Below are positions 1 through 11,400 of a DNA stretch of 64,000 nt, in pieces; the first letter of the stretch is position 1, and each line of letters begins with the position of its first letter. The DNA comes from Nematostella vectensis (lineage: Eukaryota > Cnidaria > Anthozoa > Actiniaria > Edwardsiidae), in contig NC_064039.1 of the NCBI RefSeq assembly GCF_932526225.1, positions 5,345,001 through 5,409,000 of the forward strand, written 5' to 3'. A program made the translations under genes and the position numbers. The notes below the pieces were generated by a model that was given only the letters and a program-made list of their open reading frames with translations, was not told the DNA's origin and ran no database searches.

Positions 1-530
1 GCGTTCATGGTTGGTCGATACTCCAATGAGGTTTTGACGTAAAGGGTTTATAAATAAAATTTCTTATCAAGATAATTAAGTGTTTTAAATGACGTGGGAG
101 CATTATTTTTCGAGTGGATCTATACCATCGCTTAACTACCTGATGTGGTGATGTGAAACATGCAAACAAAGGCAAGAATACTATAGATCACTAAGCATTT
201 TTTAGTATTTATGCTGATTTTTAATGCTCGAATTAAAAGGGCACTTTCATGGGTGAAGAGCGATATAAGTGTGATTTCCTGAAAAACAGTCAAAATCATG
301 CAGACTATCCATGTTTATCATGTTTATTTTTTTTATCTTTCAGATGAATGACATTATTGTGGTTTGAGCTTCTTGCTTGAGCGGATGGAAATAGATTGAA
401 AATTTTACTTGTCCATGTGCCACAGGGAACCCTGCTATTCGTATTATGTTACCACAGGGAATCCATGGCTTAGGGAAATTTTTGCTACCTACTGAAAAGT
501 TTAAAAAAATCTAAAAAACATCTTTTTATC

Positions 531-662
531 CCTATAGACCAGGGGCCGGTCCCTAGAAAGCAGGTTAGCGCCAACCCAGGGATAAATAAGGCTATCTTGA
601 CATTTGATCGGATAAAAAGGGCATTCATCCCTAGGTTAGCGTAAACCTGCTTTAGGGCTCCA
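531..662. repeat. Inverted-repeat (hairpin) element
   Basis: The left arm contains AAAGCAGGTTAGCGC and the right arm contains its imperfect complement, GCGTAAACCTGCTTTAGGG, around a short AT-rich core. A related but more degenerate sequence with AAGCGCTAACCCAGGG lies near 59230-59360, so this looks like a dispersed MITE-like family. No clear target-site duplication was identified. Confidence 0.5.
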
Positions 663-1231
663 CTTCCCTGCTGTTTTATTGGGATAATCAAAGGTAGGAA
701 ATCTAAACGAAATAACATGGTCAAACTTCACAATGACCGTTGCTGATACCTCAAGTGATAGCTACACAAGCTCTTTACTTTGCCAGACTGTGAAAATTAA
801 AGTGAATTCGCCATTCGTCCAAATTATGGTGCTCATGTATTGACACATTTTCGCTGACGGCACGCTTTGACTATTGAAGTGCGTGCGTGCGCAATAATCT
901 TAACACTTTCTCCAGTCTTTCGGACGCCGCCACACAAGAGGATGAAGCGGCCAATACATGCCTGCGCGCATAAAGCTCAAATTGTCCGCTAACTTAAAAA
1001 AAAGCAAAGTGATCATATGTCGCAATTGGTATTTGCTTCTCGGCCCCCTCCAGGGGAAGGGGAGGGGGGGGGGATCGGGAGTCTCGTCAATTGTATCCCA
1101 AGGAATAGCACTTTTGTTGTGGTCCGTAGCAGTTATTACCCTAAATGATAGCACATTGATGATAGCGATAGCGCAATTTCTATCCCATAGAGATAGCACT
1201 GGACACTACCATTGAACACATCCATACAAGG

Positions 1232-1347
1232 GCGTAGTCGTTGGTGTGGTCCGTTGTTGATCTCGAGGTGCTAATGAAAACCTCTGAGGCGTCTTAAAGA
1301 CATTTCTGTCATTAATTGAACCATACGGACCATACCAACGACTACGC
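1232..1347. repeat. Inverted repeat with 22-bp arms
   Basis: Arms at 1232-1253 and 1326-1347 are inverted copies with one mismatch (arm begins GCGTAGTCGTTGG). The spacer is about 72 bp. The shape fits a small non-autonomous DNA transposon or a hairpin, but no target-site duplication is obvious. Confidence 0.55.
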
Positions 1348-4300
1348 GCATCGCAGAAACTATAAGGGCTCAAGAACAATGGATTCATACCGCGAAGTCG
1401 GGCACTTTTCGGCTAGCGGTCGTGACAGTTTGCGCGCCACGACGAGACAGTAGGTCGGATTACGCAACGTTTTCTAATCAAGCACGGAAAGCGCGTCGCA
1501 AACAAAAACAAGGCACATTTTAGCCAAAGTAGAGGGAAATTTGTGGTTTATTACTAGACGTTAACACTGTTCTTACCGCCCTGGTCAATATGATGACGAC
1601 TTTTAAGTCCCCCACCCCTCTCGGGTTCATGTGGATGCCATATGAACGACAACCCTAACGGTACCCTAACACCAACCCTAGGTTAAGGATTTTCGTTTAT
1701 AAAGGGCCGTCCGCGTCTACATGCCATTCAACGATAAAGCCATACCGTCCAAATAGGTCATTCGTGAAAGCAGGTAGAGGTGCCCCCTGGTGGTATATGT
1801 GTGATATCGTCTATCACCATCAAAACAATTATTGTCAAAAGTTCTCACTACGCCTATTCCGCCGAGAAAATCTTTTTAAAAAAAATAACGGAAAAAAGGA
1901 AAATTTCACATTTTTTGTAAGACAAAAAACTCTTATTTTGCTTAACGTTTCATTTCCATCTATTAATTTGTCTTTCTGCCTTTTAATTCCCCCGTTGTTA
2001 TATTGCGCTAGAGTGAATTAAACTCTCTAAAAAACACACAAAAAAACTTGATTCCCTGTGGTTGTGCATGGTAGTCAAGCTCTCAGGGCTAATGTTGTGG
2101 AGTATCTTTGCGTCCGTCCATTATTGCAAGTGCGTTTGTGCACTATGTGACTTTGATGCTCTCCTGCAATCATACTTATCGGCTATTTGCACACAGAGGT
2201 GAATTAAACCATTCTTATCCAGTCCAACATCTTTGTAATACGCTAATTTGTTTAATAAAAACATCGCAAACCGCCAGAATCAATTTGCCATATGAAAGAA
2301 GCTTCGCCACTAAGTACGGAAATAGTCCTGCAGAGGAAATTGCTTCGAATAATTCAATACACCCTGTATAATAGCGCCCAAATTGGATATCATTTCTTAT
2401 CTATGCTTTTCTCTTTGCCGTACCGTCAGCTTTTATTTTTCTTAAAATTTGGATGGTCAGTTTATTTGTTTTTATAACAAAAAATATACATAGCGGAGTG
2501 AATTTTCCGAGCGTTTATACTCGTTCGTTAGAGTCGTGTTGTAGCGGTATTGTGGTGGGGTATCAAAACCGGAATTGTGTGATTGCTTGTCCATCTAGTT
2601 TCTATGAACAGCACGCTTTATATTGATGCTAATCCGGTGATCGTCTATTGGACAAAACCGTTTGACATAACGCAAAACACAAGAGCGGATAATGATTCTA
2701 TCAAACTACATTTAGAACCAGTCAGAATATTAAGCCAAACACTTCTGGCGGACTCACTCACTCAATTGTCATCGAACCAAAGCCAGCGCTTTCGTGCTAT
2801 CGGTAAGTACTTCTTTGCTAACAAGTTTTGAGTTCTATATCCAAAACGTGCAAAAACTTCGCCCCGGTGAAAGGTATTTTACTTTTTTCTCTCATCATCT
2901 CGAAATAGCAGTTTTCTTTGAAAACAACGAGGAAGGTGATCTCTCAAAAAATAAACATAAATCATTAGGGAAAACGTTAACAATGTGTTTTTGATAATCG
3001 ACGGATTTTTTTCACGAAGCTTATGTTTTGCTCGGCACTTTTTGTTACTCTCTAGGGATCGCTTAGACCCACGCCGGATAGAACACCGACAGCATTATAA
3101 ACTGGGAATGCAACGAATTAAAAGCAAACTAAAATCATTTGTTTCATAAGCTCTCTGCAAAACACAATCTCAACCTTTACGCGCAGTAACTTTCTCGTGC
3201 GGGAAAAAAATGCGAAAGGAAGGACTTAGAATGTTTTACTGTATCGTGCGATATTTTTTTTAGATATGATTATTTAGGTAACTATTTACTGAAGTTTTAA
3301 GCCAGTAATGTTTAACACATATTTCCCAATAATGTCCCTTTCAAAATTTGGCCTTGAATTTTAAAGTATGCTTATTGTTTTTTTTTTTCAATTTAGTTCC
3401 ATGTTTTAATTCCCCCTCAATAATCACGTCTGTTTTTCAATCTTTTTTCAATTTCACTTTAACTGCTGAGTAAGTTTCCTTTCCAGTAATAATAGTAGAT
3501 TTCGGTAGATTTTTAATCTTCCTCTCGAACAAGCGGTTGGAAACGCCTGAACGTCTATGACCCAGCGGCACGCATGCTTAGCTGCCAACTCATAACAGCG
3601 TGTTCAGTTTGTATAGCAGGCAGATAAAGCACCAAACTACTGAACATTCACAGTTTTCATATCAATTTATTTTCTATTTTCTTCTATTAAACTTCTCTAG
3701 TCGTATTTCAATAACCAAAGATTTAGCTCGTTTGCACCTTTTTTCACGCTCAGATGTTTTTGTTTTTACTATTCAGCACTCGTCATTTTAGGAAACAAAG
3801 CAAAAAACACCTAAAAAAAGAATCCATCCAAACCGCAAAATATTCCACCAGAAAATATTGTATTGAAGAAACATCCCTGAAATACGCTTAATATTTGTTT
3901 AACTTTAAAACCCTACAAACAATCTAACATTTTCCTTTCACAACTTGCCCTTGAATCATGTTAAATTAATCATAAAATACCCGAGTATAAAATACTTTAA
4001 TAGTCATAGCAGCCGGTAGTCGTATTCAATTTATTCTATAAACAAGGCAGCAAGGAGGGGTTTTGGGTTGGTTTATGGGTTGTGTTTATTTTAGATTTTC
4101 ATTATCCCTTTCATCTCTGCTACAAATCTTTACGCTCTCCCTGCCCGGATATTTGATGGCTTAATAGCTGCACGGAGGCGGATTTTTGAGCGAAGGCCGT
4201 AGATTATTAGAATCATGATCATTTCGTTCCACATAGTATATTTCTAATATTCATGTAATACCACCAAAACAACCGCCACAAAAGGTGGTTTCCGTAAAAC

Positions 4301-5267
4301 AGTTTAAGAATAGCTCTGGTAACTGAGCTCTTGTCAAATGAATTCTTTTTTGTCTTCTTGGTATATATGGGCATTTATTTAGTTCTCTGCTCTTTCATTT
4401 CTGTTTTTCTACAAAGCGCGCAATGGAAGGTGGGCGCACAAGATACGCGTATCCCCTTCGATATCCAAACAGGAGTCTTGACTTATTGATGTTTATCGAG
4501 TATTATACTTTTTATATGTGATATAATGCCTCAGCAAATCCTAGATTCTCGCCAATCTTTTTCCTTTTTGAAATATGATCGTTTCAAAAATTTGTGTTTA
4601 TAGATGCCGAATGAATACACATTTCAATCACTCGCTCTATTGTATACTTGTTATATCAACCCCCAAAAAAACTTTACTTTCTTCCCAACGATAAGGAATA
4701 TTTTGCTGTGCTTATGCGTCCGTTTGGTACGATCATATTTCATCTTATGTCAAGTTCGAAGATCTTAAAAGTTCCAGCGATACTCCTCGAGTTTCATATC
4801 TGGACATCTGCTGTCTTCGGGCTATTTTTTAAACGGAAAGTTAAATGTTGACAATTCTTTCCTAAGATGCACTTCAGATAAGTATCATGAGCCGTTGTTT
4901 ATAATACACCTCGAGCAATATCTATGAAAATATTTTTATATTTTGCACGATATTGGAAGTAGGTTTTGACAAAATAGAGGGGCGTGAAAACGCGCGCTCG
5001 ATCCCAGAGACATTTGTTAAGACAAGTAGGACAATAAAAAGAAAATTCTTTTTATCTTTTCTTAACAACAAAATTCTTTTTATCTTTTTTCGATTTCTAC
5101 CTCATTTCTCCCTTTTGCAATCCGGAGAATGAGAGAGAGGGAAAATAAATCGGCTTCAATCAAGAATATAGCTAAGTATAATATTATCATATGAACCGCA
5201 TATGGGAAGAAGACAGGGTAGGGCGATTATGCAAATAAAAAGATATAAAATTCGTGGTGTGAATTGA

Positions 5268-5580
5268 GGAAGGGAAGGGAAGGGAAGGGAAGGGAAGGGA
5301 AGGGAAGGGAAGGGAAGGAAAGGGAAGGGAAGGGAAGGGAAGGGAAGGGAAGGGAAGGGAAGGGAAGGGAAGGGAAGGGAAGGGAAGGGAAGGGAAGGGA
5401 AGGGAGGGGAAGGGAAGGGAAGGGAAGGGAAGGGAAGGGAAGGGAAGGGAAGGGAAGGGAAGGGAAGGGAAGGGAAGGGAAGGGAAGGGAAGGGAAGGGA
5501 AGGGAAGGGAAGGGAAGGGAAGGGAAGGGAAGGGAAGGGAAGGGAAGGGAAGGGAAGGGAAGGGAAGGGAAGGGAAGGGG
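5268..5580 (+). repeat. (AAGGG)n pentanucleotide microsatellite
   Basis: Nearly perfect tandem AGGGA/AAGGG units run for about 310 bp, roughly 60 copies, with very few substitutions (for example near 5319 and 5406). All purines lie on the plus strand and all pyrimidines on the minus strand. Open frames reported across it on both strands are artefacts of the repeat. Confidence 0.97.
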
Positions 5581-6038
5581 AAAGAGGGGGAGGGTCTTCC
5601 CCTCACCATCTGTGAAAATAAAAGTTTTCTACTTGGGGGGGGGAAGGGGGGGGCAGGTCTCCTAACCCTCTAGCCTGCTAACGGGTGCACCTGCGAATGC
5701 ATAGTACTGGTGTTTCCAGGAGAGAGTGTGGCCCTAAAATTACTTATAGGAATGGGCTTGGAACTTGCAAATCTCCTTTAGCGAGAGTGTAGGAATAAAA
5801 AAACCTGGCTTAACAGAATACGGACTTTATTTAGGTATAACTAGTACACTAAACAGACAAAGGTTTTCTTTATTCCAAAAATGCCCCCCCCCCTTCCGCA
5901 AGTTATTGTCAAAATCACTTCCGTGGGTCCTCCCTGCAATCGACCTCACTTCTCCCCTCGCCATGATCCCCTGGATCTCTAATTCCACAAAAGATGACAA
6001 ATGCTGTGTGATTTTCAGATAACAACGCCTGACACAAT

Positions 6039-7078
6039 ATGAAGACGGTTTTTGTCCTGGTGTGCATCGCTCTGACTGTGTCCTACGGTAATAATGTGCC
6101 AGTCGCTTGGGTGTGTGTAGAGGGCGCGCGCAAACCAATAAAAAAGCGGTCTTTTTTAAACAATCGCAAAATCTTAGAGACATATGTAAGTCCAACATTC
6201 TTCATAATCCTTCTGATTGGTTTCCCTTTGTTCGGAGTTCGTGAGTAAGTCCCGGGGACCAAACTCTTGATTATCTTCCAAAGGAAACCCGGTCAAATCG
6301 CCTTAAAACCGGTTTTGTCATATTAACATAAAGGCAATACATATTTGAGTCCTGAGTGAGCGCAATGTGTTCACTAAATAACCGCCTTTCATGTTTCCCT
6401 CGAAGCTTTGCAAAACTCTGCCTCGATGTTTATGTCCCAATGAGGAATTCACAGCACATACCACGCGCCTTTATGTAACTCTTGGACGGATTCACGCGCG
6501 ATTATACATTGATAGACACTAAAATTTTGAAAGCCATCATAGTTCTGGAGTAAAAAAAGCATTTTTTATCAACTGAGTGACTAATATTAAATGAGAGATG
6601 TCCGCCACCATTACTGTTTACCCCCCCTCCTCCCTCCCATGACTATGCTCCACTCTCCCTCCCCCATAACAGTGCTACAGAAATGCAAACTGTCTTGTTT
6701 TTATTATCTATCAAAACATATCGCCATTTTAATGTATATTAAAATAAGTTATTAAAATAATCCGTCCAATTGATTGACTTATCTTGCATGATACGGATAG
6801 AAACTGATTTTTTTTTTTTCGATTATGCCATAGGTGAATCTCTGACTTGCCGTGATTGCTATAGCCGAGACTCCCAAGAAGACTGTGACTCCCAAGCCAA
6901 TGATAAGTCCATCGCTTGCGCCGGGTCCACGGACGTCTGCATGTACTCTAAGGATGAAAACTTGCACGTACGGGGATGTCTGCCTCTACAGGACTTCGCT
7001 AACAAGAAGGATTTCTGCGATGATCACCCCAATCTCTGCACCATCCGAGCATGCGATCAGAGCATGTGCTGGGCCTGA
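6039..7078 (+). CDS. Small secreted 10-cysteine protein (Ly6/uPAR-like pattern)
   Basis: There are two coding exons, 6039-6087 and 6834-7078. The intron has a G|GTAATA donor and a T-rich acceptor ending ATAG. Joined, they give a protein of about 97 residues. It starts with a classic signal peptide (MKTVFVLVCIALTVSYG) and continues ESLTCRDCY. The mature part has 10 cysteines, beginning LTCxxC and with a mid-domain RGC, which resembles the LU (Ly6/uPAR/CD59) three-finger pattern. It ends CDQSMCWA rather than the usual C-terminal CN, and there is no hydrophobic GPI tail, so it is probably secreted. A poly(A) signal AATAAA lies at 7108-7113, 30 nt past the stop. Function is unknown: a secreted regulator, mucosal protein or another cysteine-rich family would all fit. 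The exon structure is well supported; the fold is only a suggestion. Confidence 0.8.
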
Positions 7079-7583
7079 GATGTAGAATTATTTTGCTCGT
7101 GCTATTGAATAAAGGAAGTACGAAAATGCCGGGTGTTTATTTTCGGTGTTGATCGGGCAGAGGTCTCGGGCTGAGGGTTAAATATATCACTCGTAATATT
7201 TCCAAAAGCAACTTACCAACAGTACCAGCGTACTGTCTAACGAAAAAAAGGAATTTGATCGCTCTGTCACGCAACTCCCGTCACGCGACTAGAGTCGCGG
7301 ACACGTACCTCCACGAATACAAAAGATTTCCACAGCATCAAAACCATTGCCGCGAACCATTTCCAACACTTTCTGATGAATGTGTGATTCTAATTAGTCT
7401 TGAGAAATCAGGTGCTCTTGTCTCATATAACCTTTTACCCTTTCTCACACCTAGCCAAGTAACGCTCAAAACGTATGAATAAAGAGTCACGATAGTATAT
7501 AAAGAGGCAATAACGAAAGTGATCAAGAGGAGAATAAGATTTCAGTTAAGAAGAGATTGGAGGAGAGAGAGATAGAGAGAAGA

Positions 7584-7603
7584 AAAGGGGGGGGGGGGGG
7601 GGT
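7584..7603 (+). repeat. Poly-G tract
   Basis: An uninterrupted run of Gs follows a purine-rich AGAGAGA stretch and is followed by TGAATAAG. Similar G-runs recur at about 12181, 19363, 27291, 29777 and 59426. Several of those sit in transposon ends or interiors, so this may be a transposon remnant. Confidence 0.7.
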
Positions 7604-8433
7604 GAATAAGAGTTCTGTTCTAATGTTCAATAAGAGAAGAGTTGAGTAAGTCACACTGAAGATGGCCTGACCGAGGTTTAGTCAGAGACAAAGAGAGCAG
7701 ACGACCTGAAGGGAGTTCTACGAGGAAATAAAGCAAGCATTAAATCTACGTCAGACGTTGTCCCATCTACGTTGTCATAAACCCCCTATGACAGCTCTTC
7801 CTGTGGCTTCTAAGGAGAATCTGATTTCACAGAAAATCTGAGTTTGTCCCAGACTCCACTCTACCTCACGGTTAGCTCAGAGCACAGGAAGAATTCAAAA
7901 GTTTTGGCTCTGCCGAAAAAACACACACAAAACAACAACAAATTTTAAACAGCTTTTAAACAATCTTGAATAAGCGAAGCAAACGGTAATGGAAAAAATC
8001 TGATAAAAAAAGGAAAATCGGAACAAGGCCGCCACGTTATCTCGCCTCGTTACGCTTATTTGGACGCCCTGGGTTCCCGGATGAAGACCACGTTGCTTCG
8101 CGGATTTGCACAGCCTGGTAGACTATGCCGAGAGCAACAACATACGTTTCATTGGAGTATTTAACATGAACAGAAAAGAGGCTATAAAAGATTGAGAGAA
8201 ATCAGGCTTGCGAAAGACATCAAGAGAAGTTCTCAATATATTTTGATAACAAGATGACACTTCATAAAACGCATACATAATGACACGAGATTTTAAAATC
8301 TATTTAATCATAAGAACAGAAATCACAATACAAGAATTTGTACGCTTCTTTAGATCCCTTTGACTGAGCGCGAAACACGTTCAAGGACATCTAAAGCTTC
8401 CTCCTTGCAGTCAGTCAGGGACACACACACTTC

Positions 8434-11400
8434 TTAGGCGGCCTTCTCGATCTCTAGGAGCTTCTTGACGCCATTGTACATGTCCTGCACGCACTGCACC
8501 TCGGACAAGCCCAGCCTTCTCTTGTTACTGATGTCAAACACACCTGCGTCCTCTCCAGTAGATACCGAGTGCTCTCCATGAATACCACGCGCCTGGATGT
8601 GGAACTCATCGCAGATCTTCTGGAAGTCGGGATGCTCGCTTGCCTTGGGGATCTTGACGTGAACACTAGCGCGCATGCCTGTACCGAGGTTGGTGGGGCA
8701 GCCCGAGAGATAACCGTGTGCGTCTGTGTGCTGGAAGCCAAGCTTCTTGTCCAGCTCGTTAACAGCGCGGCAGAGTCTGCTGAAGACAGAGCCGATGTCA
8801 CTGCCCTTCTCCATGCTGATGATACGTAGCTGATCCTCCTCGTTTATCCAGACCAGGAAGGTCTTATCGTTATTGTGGAATATGCCACGCCCTTCTGGCC
8901 AGAGCTTGTTGACGCCAGCTGCTTCCAGGAAGCGATCACCTGAGAAAAAGTCAACACATATTGGTATGACTGTAAATTTACATCGTATCTAGCAACTGCC
9001 AGCAAAAAAGCTTAAGAATATCCAAAAAACACTCCTTTGTTATTGTTTATCATTGAAAAAACAATGGTCTATTCGCAAGGACACTTCAAAATAATAATCT
9101 ACGAATGAAGTCTGATACCTTATTGACGATATTTGATGGAAAATATATTGGTTACTCGCTTGAATTAGCCGATGGAAAAGCTTTGTCGGACTCGTGATTG
9201 AGCGGGAGCGTAAAATGGTGGCGTGATAGGCCTGCTTCAAGTACATTAAGTTTCCTAAGCGCACGTGCACCAATCTAGACCTAAGTCATACATTCCTTTA
9301 TGCTTTAAACGTATGCAGTACCTTTCTTGAAAAGAAAGTGATCGTCGACAAGCTTCTGCCTGGTCGCCTCGTCCATACCAGTCAGCGGGTAATACTTGCC
9401 AGCAAGGTCGCCAGTCAGAGAGCACAACACCTCCGTGACCTGGAATCAAACTATGTCATTGAGTGTGTGGTACGTGTGAGACAATCCTGACCTAAAATAA
9501 AACTTTTTCCTGTCAGCGAGCACAACACTTCCGTGACCTAGAACCAAACTATGTCATTGAATGTGTGGTACGTGCGAGACAATCCTGATCTAAAATAAAA
9601 CTATTTCCAGTCAGCGAGCACAACACTTCCGTGACCTAGAACCAAACTATGTCATTGAATGTGTGGTACGTGCGAGACAATCCTGATCTAAAATAAAACT
9701 ATTTCCAGTCAGCGAGCACACCATATTGGTTAATAATTGGAATCAATTGTGAATCGATATGTGACCAGCAGCGTAGCCAGGATTTTTAACAGGGGGGGCG
9801 GCCCAAAAGGGACTTTCAAGGCATTTTCTCCTGTATTTTAGATAATGTCTCATATATTTACTGTTTTGGCTGCTAAAAGGGGGGGTGATACCCCTAGGCC
9901 ACCCCCCTGGCTACGCCCCTGGTGACGTCACAAATATCACCTGGCACAGGAAGCCCAACTATACCTTCTTCTCGATCTCGTTCCTCTCCTTCCGTGTGAG
10001 TCCAGGGGTGAGGGCGTATCCCTTCAGGTTGCGCGCTACTCGGATTCGCGTGGACCTGATAAAGACGCCATCCGGGTCCAGGTTCGGTGCAGTCACCTTC
10101 TCCGGGTTCATGTCGGAGGTGTGCTTGTCCGCAAGCTTGTAAGGGGCATGGTAGTGCTCCACAATTTTGTCAAAGAGAGGGGAAAAGAGGGAATAGCTCT
10201 CCTCGTCACCTGTGGACAAATGATAGAAAACGTCGGCAACGCGCACGCTAATGGAGTTCGCTATATGTCTAATGCATTCCAGTCGTTGTCCTAAAAAGCC
10301 GATGTGGAAACAGTTTATAATCTATGGACGGGGACGTTTGCTAAACCATAATTTCAGATACAACGCTGAGTGAAAGTCAATATGCTGCCTCCATTCGAAT
10401 AAAAAGAGGGAGACCGGAGAACTTGGAGACAAACCCTCGAATTACAGGCGAGGATATCACCCGAATCGGGAATAAAAACCCGGGACATCGTAGTCAGAAA
10501 AACATGCACTACAGAGCCTAAGACGTATCTCTACACTCTACCTGCGTACACTCCAGAACGGTGCCTAAGACGTATCTCTACACTCTCTTGCGTACACTCC
10601 AGAACGGTGGCTTAGACGTATCTCTACACTCTACCTGCGTATACTCCACATGACGAGTCCAGGTTGACCACACCAGAGTTGATGCAGTCGTAAAGGGAGA
10701 TTCCCTTAGCAGTCTTCTTATCCTTGAGGGAGTTGAACATCTCAGCAGTGAGGTACTTCTTCAGCAAGGACTTGCACTCCTCCTTGTTCAGGGCTTCAGG
10801 GAACACGGAGCGCTGTTTCCTGAGAACAGAAAGTCTGGGTAAGGGTGCATTGCTGAACAAAGTAAAAGCAGTCATCATCATCATCGTCATCGTCATCACC
10901 GTCGGTGTCATTATTGGCATCACCATCAGCATCATTATTATCATCGTCGTCATTATTACCATAACCGTCGTCGTGGTCAGTTGTTATTATCATCTTTTCC
11001 ATTTGTTTTATTTCTTTGTTTTCAGCAACAACTGTATCAATGACATTATCAAAAACGACGCAATATCATGATACTTTTTACATGATGCGTTTAAGTTCGA
11101 GTTATCCGCGTCTTGAGTTCGAGTTATCTGCGTTTAAGGTACCATATTCGTCATTATCATCATCAACGGAAAAAACAATGAAGACAACACGTTGTCGGCA
11201 ATATCATTATTCATCATTTTGTAATAATGTCTTTCTTTTATTGATTTGTCTGCTAAGATCGAAACGTGCACGTGCGGCAAGCCCTTACACTGCCGCGAAT
11301 ACTGCTTAACTTACTCAATGGCGGCTCTTTCAATCTCCAGCAGACTCTTGACGCCATTGTACATGTCCTGCACGCACTGCACCTCAGACAAGCCCAGCCT

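Larger units (their letters stand above)
1..5260. other. Gene-poor flank
   Basis: No open frame here has both a recognisable product and supporting splice sites. The stretch is AT-rich with scattered homopolymers. The only structures I can support are two hairpin-like elements, near 531-662 and at 1232-1347, listed separately. Short open frames look like chance. Confidence 0.6.

Noticed and set aside
5187-5665. Open frames of 133-140 codons on both strands across the AAGGG tract
   Set aside because: They exist only because the pentanucleotide repeat lacks stop codons in several frames; the predicted peptides are pure repeats.
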